Source of the DNA: Streptomyces noursei
GTDB lineage: Bacteria > Actinomycetota > Actinomycetes > Streptomycetales > Streptomycetaceae
Direction: 5' to 3'
Length of the DNA: 64,000 nucleotides
Assembly: GCF_016917755.1 (NCBI RefSeq)
Contig: NZ_CP070326.1
Location: 2,542,001-2,606,000 of the forward strand
Positions 17,391 through 26,971 of the stretch are shown one piece after another; position 1 is the stretch's first letter; each line of letters opens with the position of its first letter. The translations under genes were made by a program, and so were the position numbers. The notes under the pieces are model-generated. The model was not told the origin of the DNA and did no database searches. It was given only the letters and a program-made list of their open reading frames with translations.

Positions 17391-19541
17391 TCACCCGCCC
17401 AGCTCGCCCAACCGCCCCGCCAGCCGCTCCGCCTCATCAGGGCTGTGCGGCAGGTGAGCCGCCCGGGAACGCTCGTAGAACTCCCGGGCGGCATCCGTAT
17501 CGCCATGGTGCTGGGCACTCCGGCCGAGCAGTTCCAAGGCCCTGGCCCGCCAGTGAGTCGCTCCCGACTCCTCGAATACGGCCAGTGCCTCCCGGAGTTC
17601 GCCGATGCCCCGCTCGTAGGCATCGGCCCCGGCGCCTGCGGCCCGCTTTCCCGGGCTTGCGGCCCGTGTGTGCGCGTATCCGAGGAAGGCCAGCGCCCGC
17701 GCCGCGTCGTACGGGTCCCGTACCTCGGTCAGCACGGTGTGCGCCTGGGAGAAGCAGCCGACGGCGCGGTCGATGTCGTCGCCCTCCAGGGCGATCTCAC
17801 CGACAATGATCCGGGACAGCGCGGCACCGCGCTGATAGCCGCAGCTCTCCCACGCCGTGATGGCCTGGGCGAGGTACGAGACGGCCTGCCCGGTGCGGCC
17901 CGCCTCGCGATGGCATGTGCCCAGACCGTGCAGCGCCTGTCCTTCGTCCCGCACATCGCCGGCCTCGCGCGCGGCGATCAGGGACCGGTGGTACCAGTCG
18001 ATGGCGTCGTCGATGCGATGCGCGCTGGTGAAGCCGATGGCGCCGGAGTTGAGCATCTGGCGCTCCGCGGCCCGGTCACCGGCGCGTTCCGCGGCGGCAA
18101 GTCCCAGTTCGTGGGCCTCGATCCACAGGCCGTAGTGTCTCAGCCGCAGAAACAGCGGCCACATCGCGTCGACGATCTGCCAGCCCGTGTCGTACCAGCC
18201 CTGTCCGGTCGCGGTGCGGACGGCTTCCAGCAGGTCCAGCCGGTGTGCGGCCAACCACTCCAGCGCCCCGATCTCGTCGTCGAACGGGAGCGGGAGACCG
18301 TCGGGACAGAAGGCGAAGTCCCGCCGCAGGGTGAACTGAATGGGCGTCAGCAACCGTTGAGCCTCAGTGGCCGTCGCCAGGTACCAGTCGCACGCCCGGC
18401 GCAGGGTCTCGCTGCGGCCGCCGTCCGTCTCGTCCAGGAAGCCGCGCTCGCGCGCATGGAGCCGCACCAGATCATGGAAGCGATACGCGTCGGGCCCGGA
18501 CTCCTCGATCAGATTGGCCTCGAGCAGCGCGTCGATCAGCCGCTCGGCCACCCGCATGGGCACCCCGCAGACCGCCGCCGCGCTGCGCACCTCGAACACC
18601 CGCACCGGCAGCAGGCCCCAGCGCCGGTACAGCCGCGCGGCGCCCTCCGACAGGACCGCATACGAGCCGTCCAGTCCGCTGCGTACCGCCTTTTCCCCTT
18701 CCACTGTCAGCTCCTCCAGGCGATCGCGATCCTCGGCGAGCGCGTCGACCAGGGCGCGCAGCGGCTGCTTGGGCCGCGCTGCGAGACGCGCGGCGGCCAG
18801 GCATACGGCCAGGGGGAGGCCGGCGCACAGCAGAACCACCTCGCGAGCCGCCGCGGCCTCCTTCTGCACCCGTTCCCGACCCACTCCACGCGACAGGAGT
18901 TCCTCGGCCGCCGCCGGGTCCAAGACGCCCAGGTGGTACACCACAGCGCCGTCCACGCCCAGTCCGGTCAGCCGGTTTCTGCTGGTCACGACGGTGAGGC
19001 CGCCTCTGCCGCCGGGCAGGATGGGCCGGACCTGGGCCGCGGACAGAACGTTGTCGATCACCAGGCCGATCCGGAGGTTCGCGGTGACCGAGCGCCAGAG
19101 CGCGGCTTGTTCGGCCAGCCCGGCCGGGACCGGGCCCACTCCGAGGGCCCGTAAGAACTGGCCGAGAATCTCTCCGGGCTCGGCTGGCCCCTCGGGGGAG
19201 TGCCCGCGCAGGTCGGCGTAAAGATGCCCGTCCGGATACGCCTCACTGGTATCGCGCAGCCACCGTGTCACCAACGCCGTCTTGCCGACGCCGGCAGGAC
19301 CGCTGACCACTATCAGCGGCGCCGCGTGTCCATCGTGCCGGGAACGCAGAGCGTCCAGGGCCGCCAGGTCGTCGTCGCGGCCCATGAAATGGGCAGTGAG
19401 GGGCGGGAGTTGGCGTGGGACCGGAAGGGGTGGCCGCCGCTCGGCGCCATGAAGATGGATGCCACCGGTGACCTCTCCCGCCTGGATGACGGGGCCGTTG
19501 AGCTGCGCCTCGCCGCCGACCACGTTCCCGTCCCGACGCAT
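17391..19541 (-). CDS. NB-ARC ATPase/TPR regulator (AfsR-like without SARP domain)
   Basis: 716 aa from ATG 19541, chosen because AGGGGGGCGG stands before it and the N-terminus then starts MRRDGNVVGGEAQLNGPVIQ, a common opening for this class; an in-frame GTG at 19577 lacks a good site. The P-loop GPAGVGKT is at residues 81-88, with LRIGLVIDNVL (Walker B), a TVVTSRNRLTGL sensor and a winged-helix region, then TPR repeats over the C-terminal 300 residues (QALHGLGTCHREAGRTGQAV). It is a STAND-type signalling ATPase. It is divergent from the SARP regulator, so the two may cross-regulate or control the neighbouring lanthipeptide locus. Confidence 0.9.
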   Translation of the reverse strand: MRRDGNVVGGEAQLNGPVIQAGEVTGGIHLHGAERRPPLPVPRQLPPLTAHFMGRDDDLAALDALRSRHDGHAAPLIVVSGPAGVGKTALVTRWLRDTSEAYPDGHLYADLRGHSPEGPAEPGEILGQFLRALGVGPVPAGLAEQAALWRSVTANLRIGLVIDNVLSAAQVRPILPGGRGGLTVVTSRNRLTGLGVDGAVVYHLGVLDPAAAEELLSRGVGRERVQKEAAAAREVVLLCAGLPLAVCLAAARLAARPKQPLRALVDALAEDRDRLEELTVEGEKAVRSGLDGSYAVLSEGAARLYRRWGLLPVRVFEVRSAAAVCGVPMRVAERLIDALLEANLIEESGPDAYRFHDLVRLHARERGFLDETDGGRSETLRRACDWYLATATEAQRLLTPIQFTLRRDFAFCPDGLPLPFDDEIGALEWLAAHRLDLLEAVRTATGQGWYDTGWQIVDAMWPLFLRLRHYGLWIEAHELGLAAAERAGDRAAERQMLNSGAIGFTSAHRIDDAIDWYHRSLIAAREAGDVRDEGQALHGLGTCHREAGRTGQAVSYLAQAITAWESCGYQRGAALSRIIVGEIALEGDDIDRAVGCFSQAHTVLTEVRDPYDAARALAFLGYAHTRAASPGKRAAGAGADAYERGIGELREALAVFEESGATHWRARALELLGRSAQHHGDTDAAREFYERSRAAHLPHSPDEAERLAGRLGELGG

Positions 19542-19800
19542 CCGCCCCCCTGTTCCGCCAACCCCACTACCGATCACCTCTGCACCAAAAAGTGGATCGA
19601 CTCGCTCACGGATCGGTCACGGACGGGCGACCGGCCGCGCATTGATCGGAAGGGAGCTACCCATCAAGTACGGCACAGAGACCCCGACATAGAGCGATGG
19701 CATAGTAATTCGGCCATTGCGCCAGGCCCTCTGGCCCCTCTTTTGTGACCCCTGTCATAGTCGTTATCGGCGGGGTGTGCGCTGCCAGGGGGAGGCGCCG
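19542..19800. promoter_or_regulatory. Divergent promoter region of two large regulators
   Basis: 259 bp separate the NB-ARC/TPR and SARP starts. It is unusually AT-rich for this chromosome near 19690-19770 (e.g. GGCATAGTAATTC, CTTTTGTGACC, TCATAGTCGTTATC), which suggests promoters for both genes. The SARP ribosome-binding site GGGGGAGG is at 19787-19795. Individual -35/-10 elements cannot be fixed by eye. Confidence 0.5.
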
Positions 19801-22800
19801 GTGGAAATCCAAGTGCTCGGCCCGGTAGGACTCGTGGCACAAAGTCGCCGTTTCGGCCTCGGTTCGGACAAAGAACGTCTGATCCTGGCCTCACTCGCTC
19901 TGGAAGCCGGCCGTCCGGTCTCGCTGGATACGCTCATCGATCGACTCTGGGAGGGCGATGCGCCGGCCAACGACCGTAAGAACGTGCACGTTTACGTATC
20001 GCGCATCCGCAAGGCACTGCGCGAGTACGGCGCCGGACCCGATTCGCCACATATCTCACGTCACGCGCACACCTACGCGCTGCGCGTGAACGCGGGCTCG
20101 ATCGACTGGCACCGCTTCCAGCACCTGACCTCCCAGGCCCGCTCCACAGCGGACCGCGGGGACACCAAAGCCGCCGTCGACCTCCTGCACCAGGCCGACG
20201 ATCTCTGGCGTGGCGACGCACTGGCCGGGCTACCCGGGCTGTGGCCCGAGCGCACACGAAGGAAGCTCGCCCAGCGGCGCCTCGGCGTCACGTCCTCCCG
20301 GATCGCCCTCGAACTGCGGTTGCACCGTTTCGCCGACGTCGTCGGGGACCTGGCCGACCTGGTGGACCAGCACCCCGACGACGAAACGCTGATCGGCCAC
20401 CTCATGGTCGCCTACTACGGATGCGGACGGCACGCCGACGCCCTCCGCGCCTACCAGGTCGCCTTACGCAGACTGCGCGCCGAATTGGGCACGGAGCCGG
20501 GTGAGGAACTGGCGCACATCCATCAGCGCATCCTCCGGCGCGCGCCGGTGCAGGACCTGCTTCCCGGGAGCGCCGAGTCCGCCGGATCCACCGGGTCCAC
20601 AGGGCCCACAGGTCCCACAGGGCCCCTCGCATCCGCCGCGTCCGCCGGCGCCACCGCGGCAACGTGGTCCGTCGCGGCCCCCTCCGGCGCCGCGCCGCCC
20701 GTAACGATGCCCGCACCGCACAATCTGCCCCGGCAATCCGCCCTCGTCGGACGGCAGGCGGAGCTACGGCGGCTGAGCCAGACCGTCGAAGCGGTTGCCG
20801 ACCACGGGTCGGTGGTCACCCTGGAATCGATCTCCGGGATGGCCGGGATCGGCAAGACGGCGCTGGCGATCAACGCCGCGCGGCACATGGGCGACCGGTT
20901 CCCGGACGGGCAGCTCTATCTCGATCTCCGCGCCCACGCCCGCGTACAGGAACCGCTGGAAGCCGGCCAGGCACTCGCCATGCTGCTGCGACTGCTGGGC
21001 GTTCCCGCCGACGCCATCCCCGCCGACATCGAGGAACGCACCGCACTGTGGCGCACCATTCTGGCGCGCCGGCGCGTGATCCTCGTCCTGGACGATGCCG
21101 CCTCGCCCTCCCAGGTCATCCCCCTCCTCCCCAGTGACTCCCGCAGCCTGGCGATCGTCACGAGCCGATGGCACCTGGCCGGCCTGCCCGGCGCCCACTC
21201 GCTGGCTCTGGACGTACTGCCGCCACAGGACGCGATTGCGCTCTTTCTGCAGTTCGCCGGGGAGCACCGCAGCCAGGACATCAGGGAAGTCGAGCAAATC
21301 GTCCATCTTTGCGGGTATTTGCCGCTGGCGATCGAGCTGGTCGCCAACCGCTTCAGCGCCCACCCGTCATGGACGCTGGCCACCCTCCGCGAGCGCCTCG
21401 CACGCGGTTCGGGACGGCTGGGAGAAATCCGGGACGGCTTCCGCGAAATAGGCCGTGCATTCGAAATCTCGTACCAGACGCTGACGCCCGGCCAGCGGTC
21501 CGCATTCCGCCTTCTCGGTCTGCATTTGGGATCGGAGTTCGGCCCACACGCGGCTGCCGCCCTGCTGAACCGGTCCCTGGAGGCAACCGAGCGACTTCTT
21601 GAAGCCTTACTGCAGTGCCACCTGCTGCAGGAACCCGCCCCGCACCGGTATCGATTTCATGATCTTCTCGGTGAGTACGCGCGCGCCCTGGTCAACTCCA
21701 AGGACGACGACGCCGAGCGGTGTAATGCCCTCGACCGATTGACCGACTTCTATCTGTGCACCGCGTCACGGGCCGACGCCCTGATCTACCCCCAGCGGCT
21801 GCGCTTGATCCATGAACTCGCCCCAGGACCTTGGCCGTTGCCTCCCTTCAGGGATGTTGATGACGCCCGGTCATGGCTGAGCCTCGAACGCGCCAACCTC
21901 CTCACCACAGAGCACTACAACCGCGTTCACAGCTCCCCCGGGCGCGCCGCCCAGCTCTGTCACATACTGGCCGGCTTCCTCGACGCCGAATGCCACTGGA
22001 CACACGCCGACCGGCTGCACGGACACGCCGTCAGCCACTGGCAGCGCACCGATGACCGGCGCGCGCTCTGCCTCGCCCTGCTGGATCTAGGCGGCGCGCA
22101 CGCACAGACCGGCCACTACCCGCAGGCCGAGGAAGCCTGCCACCGCGCACTGGAACTGGCCCGCGCCCTGGGCGACCCGGATGCGGAGAGCGAGGCGCTG
22201 CGCGCGCTCGGCGTGCTCGACTGGAATCGCGGAAAGTACCGGACGGCCCTGGACTTCTACTTGCAGGCGCTGGCCGTACAAAATGCATCCGGAAACGCCG
22301 GCAACCGCGCCAAGTACGTGAACAACATCGCCATCGTCCTGCTGCACCTGGGTGAGTACCAAAAGGCGCAGGAGCGTTTCCTGGAAGCCATTGACGAATC
22401 CCAGCGGGCCGGCGACACAAGGACCGTCGGCAAAACGAAGAACAACCTGGGCGATCTCCATGTACGCATGGGAAATATCCCCTTCGCTCGACGGTGCATC
22501 GAGGAAGCACTAGACATCGCCAAGAAAATCAGAAACCCGCACGACGAAGCGATAGCCCGATTCAACCTCGCAGACATTACGGCACTCGCCGGAAACGCCA
22601 AGGAAGCATCAAAGCTCTACCGGGACTGCCTCCTCGATTTTCAGCGACTCGGTGACCGGAAGAACGAGGCCAACGGACTCATCGGCCTCGGCGCCGCCCA
22701 GCACAGTCTGGGGCGTTTCCCCGAGGCCATCGAATACCACACCCGGGCGCTTGACCTCGCACGTAGCATCGGCGCCCGATACGAGGAGTGCCGCGCCCTG

Positions 22801-23079
22801 CGCCACCTGGGGAACGCGGAAGCCGCCATACGACAGCTGCGGCCGGCCACCGAGCACTTCGAGTCCGCACTCCTCTTGGCCCGCCGCACCCAGGATCCCG
22901 AGGAAACCGGGCGAGCTTTGGAGGCCCTGGCGGAAGTCCGGCACGATGCGGGCGCCCTCGATACAGCGCAGACACTCTGGGAAAATGCTCTTGGCATATT
23001 CCGCGAGCTAGGCGACGAGGGCGCGGCCGCGCGTGTGAGCGGCCGGCTGCAGCAGACCTCGAATGGGGCCACGGACTGA
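19801..23079 (+). CDS. SARP-family regulator with NB-ARC and TPR domains (AfsR type)
   Basis: 1092 aa from GTG 19801, placed by the GGGGGAGG site. Residues 1-95 form an OmpR-like winged helix (EIQVLGPVGLVAQSRR, RVSRIRKALREYG in outline), 100-245 the bacterial transcriptional activation domain (LAQRRLGVTSSRIALELRLH, EELAHIHQRILR). Residues about 250-310 are an Ala/Pro/Ser/Gly linker with GPT/GST repeats. The NB-ARC P-loop GMAGIGKTAL is near residue 346, followed by RVILVLDDAASPSQV and VTSRWHLAGL, and TPRs fill 690-1085. SARPs activate natural-product clusters. It reads toward the small secreted peptide and lies next to the lanthipeptide locus, its most obvious target. Confidence 0.92.
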   Translation: MEIQVLGPVGLVAQSRRFGLGSDKERLILASLALEAGRPVSLDTLIDRLWEGDAPANDRKNVHVYVSRIRKALREYGAGPDSPHISRHAHTYALRVNAGSIDWHRFQHLTSQARSTADRGDTKAAVDLLHQADDLWRGDALAGLPGLWPERTRRKLAQRRLGVTSSRIALELRLHRFADVVGDLADLVDQHPDDETLIGHLMVAYYGCGRHADALRAYQVALRRLRAELGTEPGEELAHIHQRILRRAPVQDLLPGSAESAGSTGSTGPTGPTGPLASAASAGATAATWSVAAPSGAAPPVTMPAPHNLPRQSALVGRQAELRRLSQTVEAVADHGSVVTLESISGMAGIGKTALAINAARHMGDRFPDGQLYLDLRAHARVQEPLEAGQALAMLLRLLGVPADAIPADIEERTALWRTILARRRVILVLDDAASPSQVIPLLPSDSRSLAIVTSRWHLAGLPGAHSLALDVLPPQDAIALFLQFAGEHRSQDIREVEQIVHLCGYLPLAIELVANRFSAHPSWTLATLRERLARGSGRLGEIRDGFREIGRAFEISYQTLTPGQRSAFRLLGLHLGSEFGPHAAAALLNRSLEATERLLEALLQCHLLQEPAPHRYRFHDLLGEYARALVNSKDDDAERCNALDRLTDFYLCTASRADALIYPQRLRLIHELAPGPWPLPPFRDVDDARSWLSLERANLLTTEHYNRVHSSPGRAAQLCHILAGFLDAECHWTHADRLHGHAVSHWQRTDDRRALCLALLDLGGAHAQTGHYPQAEEACHRALELARALGDPDAESEALRALGVLDWNRGKYRTALDFYLQALAVQNASGNAGNRAKYVNNIAIVLLHLGEYQKAQERFLEAIDESQRAGDTRTVGKTKNNLGDLHVRMGNIPFARRCIEEALDIAKKIRNPHDEAIARFNLADITALAGNAKEASKLYRDCLLDFQRLGDRKNEANGLIGLGAAQHSLGRFPEAIEYHTRALDLARSIGARYEECRALRHLGNAEAAIRQLRPATEHFESALLLARRTQDPEETGRALEALAEVRHDAGALDTAQTLWENALGIFRELGDEGAAARVSGRLQQTSNGATD

Positions 23080-23221
23080 GCCTCAATGGTTCCCTCCAGG
23101 ACCTATGAGCTGGATTTCGCAATGCCGTGCAGCCCCGTGTAGCGTCGCTTGAGCATTTCATTGATTACCCGACCCCATTAACCGTGGCTTCACATGCGCG
23201 CACGGATACAGGGTCACGAAA

Positions 23222-23240
23222 TAAAGTAAGGCTAACCTCA
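23222..23240 (+). promoter_or_regulatory. Iron-box-like (DmdR/IdeR) 19-mer overlapping a start codon
   Basis: TAAAGTAAGGCTAACCTCA matches the IdeR/DmdR1 iron-box consensus at 15 of 19 positions as I align it, with an uninterrupted AGGCTAACCT core. It touches the ATG of the small peptide gene, where a bound repressor would block transcription or initiation. Confidence 0.45.
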
Positions 23241-23431
23241 TGATGCATGCTGCCTCTGTCGGCCTGCTCGCCCTTATTTCGACGGTGGCGATGGCCGCCG
23301 ACCAAGCACCCTCCACGACCCACCCATCGACAGTCGCCGTACGTTCCGCATCACACACCCGCACCGCCCACCAGACGTCAGCCGCTGCTGCCCCGACCAT
23401 CTGCAACCCGTCCTTCAGGCAGGACGCCTAA
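23240..23431 (+). CDS. Small putative secreted peptide
   Basis: 63 aa. ATG 23240 or the adjacent ATG 23243. The first 20 residues look like a signal peptide (SVGLLALISTVAMAA with cleavage after Ala). The remaining about 43 residues are Ser/Thr/His/Ala-rich with a single Cys near the end (PTICNPSFRQDA). No known family. It lies 160 bp behind the SARP gene, has only a weak AAGG ribosome-binding site, but is preceded by an AT-rich promoter-like region and an iron-box-like sequence and is followed by a strong terminator. Expression is uncertain. Confidence 0.45.
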   Translation: MMHAASVGLLALISTVAMAADQAPSTTHPSTVAVRSASHTRTAHQTSAAAAPTICNPSFRQDA

Positions 23432-23457
23432 AGAAATCGACGCCTAGAGAAATCATC

Positions 23458-23501
23458 GGCGTGGGCCCGCCCGGACCGAGGTCCTGGCGGGCCCCCACGC
23501 C
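23458..23501. terminator. Bidirectional terminator after the small peptide gene and lanC
   Basis: Long GC hairpin: GGCGTGGGCCCGCC pairs with GGCGGGCCCCCACGCC with one bulged base. It sits between the convergent small peptide gene and the lanC stop. Confidence 0.8.
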
Positions 23502-23563
23502 CCTGAAAAGTCCCGGCCCGTTCGGCCGCGTGGTCGTGCCCGGGCGGCGGGGAGGGGGGCGCT

Positions 23564-24772
23564 TCAGCTCATGAGGAACGCCGCGTCCCAGCCGGCGGTG
23601 TCCTCGATCGCGGCTCCGCGGCGGGCGTCGGCGTAGTCGGCCAGGGCGAGGGCGATGCCGGCGGCGCCGTCCAGCAGCCCCTGGTGGTGGACCCGGTGCG
23701 GTGCCGGCCGCGACGTGCCGGAGGGCGGCAGAACCTGGCGATAGCCGAAGGGAGTTCGGGCGTCGAAGTCCGCCACGAGTTCCCGGGCGAGGGCATCCGC
23801 CGCCGCCCACAACTCCGTCGACCCGCCGGCGGCGGCCATCCGACCGACGATGTGCAGGATGCCCGCGCGGCCGTGGCAGAAGCCCGGATCGACGGCGGTG
23901 ACCGCGTCCCGCGGGCGGTGCGCGAGGCCGGGCCACTGGCTGCCGCGGTCGTCGGCACGGCCCACGCCCACCACCCAGTCGGCCATGCGGCACAGCGCGT
24001 CCCGTATGCCCGGCACCCGGTGTCCGGCGCGGTACGCCAGCGACATCAGCGCGAGCGGACCGCAGATCCCGTGGGCGACGCCGACGTTGAGGTCGCCTCC
24101 GGGGAACTCCGTGCGATCGCGCGGGAGGAGATAGCGGTCGGGCGCGCACCACCACCCCGGCACCTGGCTCCCGTCGCCTTCCGCGGGCCGCACGGGGTGC
24201 GTCATCCCGACCAGGAAGCCCAGGACGTCATGGAGTACCCGCGCGCTCCGCTCGTCGCCGTCGTCGGCCGCCGCCAACAGGCCGCGCGCCTGTCCCGCCA
24301 GGCCCGAGATCGCGTCGTAGTCGCCGTACGCCAGCCCCGGGCCGTGCTCCTGCCGCCGCGTCACGAGCCGGGCGACGCGCGCCCCGACGTGTGCGGCGTG
24401 CACCTCGGCGGAGCGCGCCAGCAGCCGGGTGTACCCGCCGTGGGCGCGCGCGTGGAGCCGTGCGGGCAGCAGCAGGTCACCGACCGCGGCCGGGCCGGCG
24501 TCGGAGGTCGCCGCGACGGCGGCCGCGAGATGGGCGTGCCCGGTCGCCGCGTACCGTGCGTCGTTCCGGGCGCACCTGGTGTGCAGCAGCGCGATGCCGG
24601 GGTGCCCCAGCAGCAGCGATGCGGGCTGCCAGGCGGGCGGCGGCACCTCGGACGGCAGCGCGGCGAACGCGCTACGGGCGGCGCCGGCCACCCGCTCCGG
24701 CGAGCTCAGCAGCTCGGCGACGCGGTGGGCGGTGTCCGATGCCGCGTCGCACAGGGCGCGGGGTGCGGTCAT
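23564..24772 (-). CDS. LanC-like lanthionine cyclase, probably missing one zinc-ligand motif
   Basis: 402 aa from ATG 24772, which overlaps the lanB stop by four bases (ATGA). LanC enzymes add Cys thiols to dehydroamino acids in an alpha/alpha barrel around a Cys-Cys-His zinc site. Visible are NVGVAHGICGPLAL (His of the first motif), PGFCHGRAGILHIV (the Cys-His-Gly motif) and LLDGAAGIALAL near the end. The Trp-Cys-Tyr-Gly motif that should come about 50 residues before Cys-His-Gly is absent: the sequence passes from RGSQWPGLAH straight to RPRDAVTAVDPGFCHG. This looks like an in-frame deletion that would remove one zinc ligand, so activity is doubtful. Confidence 0.85.
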   Translation of the reverse strand: MTAPRALCDAASDTAHRVAELLSSPERVAGAARSAFAALPSEVPPPAWQPASLLLGHPGIALLHTRCARNDARYAATGHAHLAAAVAATSDAGPAAVGDLLLPARLHARAHGGYTRLLARSAEVHAAHVGARVARLVTRRQEHGPGLAYGDYDAISGLAGQARGLLAAADDGDERSARVLHDVLGFLVGMTHPVRPAEGDGSQVPGWWCAPDRYLLPRDRTEFPGGDLNVGVAHGICGPLALMSLAYRAGHRVPGIRDALCRMADWVVGVGRADDRGSQWPGLAHRPRDAVTAVDPGFCHGRAGILHIVGRMAAAGGSTELWAAADALARELVADFDARTPFGYRQVLPPSGTSRPAPHRVHHQGLLDGAAGIALALADYADARRGAAIEDTAGWDAAFLMS

Positions 24773-26910
24773 CCGGTGTTCCGCTTCCGGCCGAGCCACA
24801 GCGCGAGCGCCTCACGGGCCGTCACCCGCGCGGCCAGTTCCTGCTCGGGCCGGGGGCCGAGCAGCCGGTTGGCGTGCATATGGGTCAGGCTCAGGGCGAT
24901 CCGTGCCCGCCGCCCGGGGTCCGGCGCGCCGGCGGACAGCACCTCGCGCAGACCGGACAGCGCCGCGGCACCGGCGCTCCACCCCGCGTCCCCGCCGTCC
25001 GCCGCGGCCGTCCGCCGCGGCCGGCGGCCGGGGCCTGGCCCGGGAGTCCAGCAGAGCGGCGACGGCCTGCTTCCGCTCCCGCGGGATGTCCCCCCGGCGC
25101 GCCAGCACCGCCGGGCCGCTGAGCCAGCCGAGCGCATCTTCCGGAGAGCCGAGGCGGGTGACGATGTGGAGTATGCCCGGCACGGCCGGCAGCGTCGGAT
25201 CGTCCGGCCGGGCGGCGGACCCGGCGAGCAGCGCGACGACGGCCTCGCTGTCGGCGTGGAAGAAGCGCTCGGCATGCGGGAGGGCGGCCGCTCCCCCGTA
25301 CCGTTCGGCCTCGGGCTCGTAGGTGTCCAGGACCACCTTCCCGAGGACCCCCGCCTCCTCGCGCGCCCGCGCCCAGGCATGGAGTTCGGGCAGCAGCACC
25401 GGCCACAGGGACTCCGGGGTGCCGTGGAAGCGCAGCCGGATGTGCGGGGCCGGATCCTCGTAGCGGACGAAGAACCAGAGGTCGACGCCGGCCCTGCGCA
25501 GCAGCCCGGGATCGGTCAACGGCCCGAGGTGGCGGGCCAACACCTCCGGCTGGCGGGCCTGCGGCACATGGATCTTCGCGTAGAGCCACTCGCCACCGGG
25601 CAGATGGGCACGCGCTGCGCGGCCCGTGGCGGACTCGCCCGAAAGCGGCGGGACCGGCGCCGCCACGGGGCCGGCCCGCCGGGTGTCGCGCGCAACGCCC
25701 GGGCCGGTGGGCCTGGCGAAGAGGGGGAAGAAGAACTCGGCGGCATGGGCACCCTCGGGGCCCCGGAACCACTGCCGTTCCGCCGGCCCTGCGAACCGCT
25801 CCACCACCGTCAGCCCGGGCGCCCGCCGCACCTCGTCGCGGAACACCAGGAGGTGCAGCGGGTCGTCGAGATCGACCGCGACGCGGTGGTCGGCCTTGGT
25901 GAGCAGCACCCGCCGGGGGACGACCCAGCGCCGCCGCCACCGCCCGACCTGTCCGCTCCACTCCGCGTCCCCCCCGGTCGGCCGCGGCACGCAGCGCGCG
26001 GTCCGGCAGCCAGCGCGCCGGGGAGAGCACGGTCCGGCCGTGGCGCACCCGTGGCAGCGCGGGGGCCGCGGCCCAGCCTCCCCAGCTCCACGGCGCGCAG
26101 AAGGACCGCCCCTCCTGCCCGATCTCCAGCAGGAACCGTGCCACATACGGAAGATGGCGGCCGCTGGGGTTGAGCATCGAGTACGACAGCGGCCGGACCC
26201 TTCGGCCGGTCGCGGTGTCGACGAGCCGGAGGCCGTCGGTGTCCGCGCAGACCGCCAGGTGCTCCAGGCGCAGGTCGTGGGCCGTCTCCGCCGCGGCGGG
26301 TCCGACCCCCAACGGGATGCGATGGGCAAGCCATTGGGGGACGGCGGACACATTGGCGGACCGCATCACCCTGGGCCGGAAGGCGACAGCGGCGGGGATC
26401 TCGTCCTGCGGTGCGCTCCGCTCGGTGCGCAGCGCCAGCTCCCGGACCTGTGCGGCCGACCGGCCGAGCACCGGCGCGAACCGGCTGAAGGTCGCCCCGG
26501 CCAGCGGGGAGACCGCATCGGGCGCGAGCACCAGAGGGAAGTCCCCGCCGCGCAGGGCGTCCCAGCCCGGTGTCAGCAGCTAGCGAGAGCGCGATCCGAC
26601 GCAGGGACTTGAGCCTGAGCCGATCCCCCCGCGACGGCGCGGTCGACCTCCGCCGCCAGGCCCGCGCTGGCCAGGCCAACCGCCTCCATGAGCCGTGGAT
26701 CGGCGGCGAGTTCGGCTATCCTCCGGCGCAGCCGGTCCTCGTCGTACGGGGCCCCGTCGGACGGCCGGGACCGCCCCCAGGGGCGTCGTCCGGGGGCAGC
26801 GGGAGGGCCGCGGCGCGTACCAGAACCACCGTCCCGCATGCGAAATCAACGTCACCCGTACCACCCACGCCGGCCCCGCCCCGCTCCCCGTACGCTCCTT
26901 CACCTGGCAA
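24769..26910 (-). pseudogene. LanB lanthipeptide dehydratase, frameshifted and internally deleted
   Basis: Class I dehydratases glutamylate and eliminate Ser/Thr of the precursor using Glu-tRNA. Pieces of a full LanB are recognisable in order but in different frames: N-terminus GTVVLVRAAALPLPPDDAP, then DRLRRRIAELAADPRLMEAV, then RLRLKSLRRIALSLA joined at about 26580 to LLTPGWDALRGGDFPLVLAP, which normally lies some 350-400 residues later. Further on are AHRIPLGVGPAAAETAHDLR, then the SpaB_C elimination domain (GEWLYAKIHVPQARQPEVLA, DLWFFVRYEDPAPHIRLRFH) and the tail ALSLTHMHANRLLG. Frame changes fall near 26790, 26640, 25970 and 25030, several in G/C runs. Sequencing error could explain the frameshifts but not the large deletion. 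Confidence 0.85.
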
Positions 26911-26971
26911 CGGTGCGGGGTGGCGGGGACCACGTCCCGGGCACCACCCCGCACCTGTGGCTCGGCGGCCG

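Noticed and set aside
20565..20640. GPT/GST-rich stretch as a tandem DNA repeat of its own
   Set aside because: It is the in-frame low-complexity linker of the SARP regulator.
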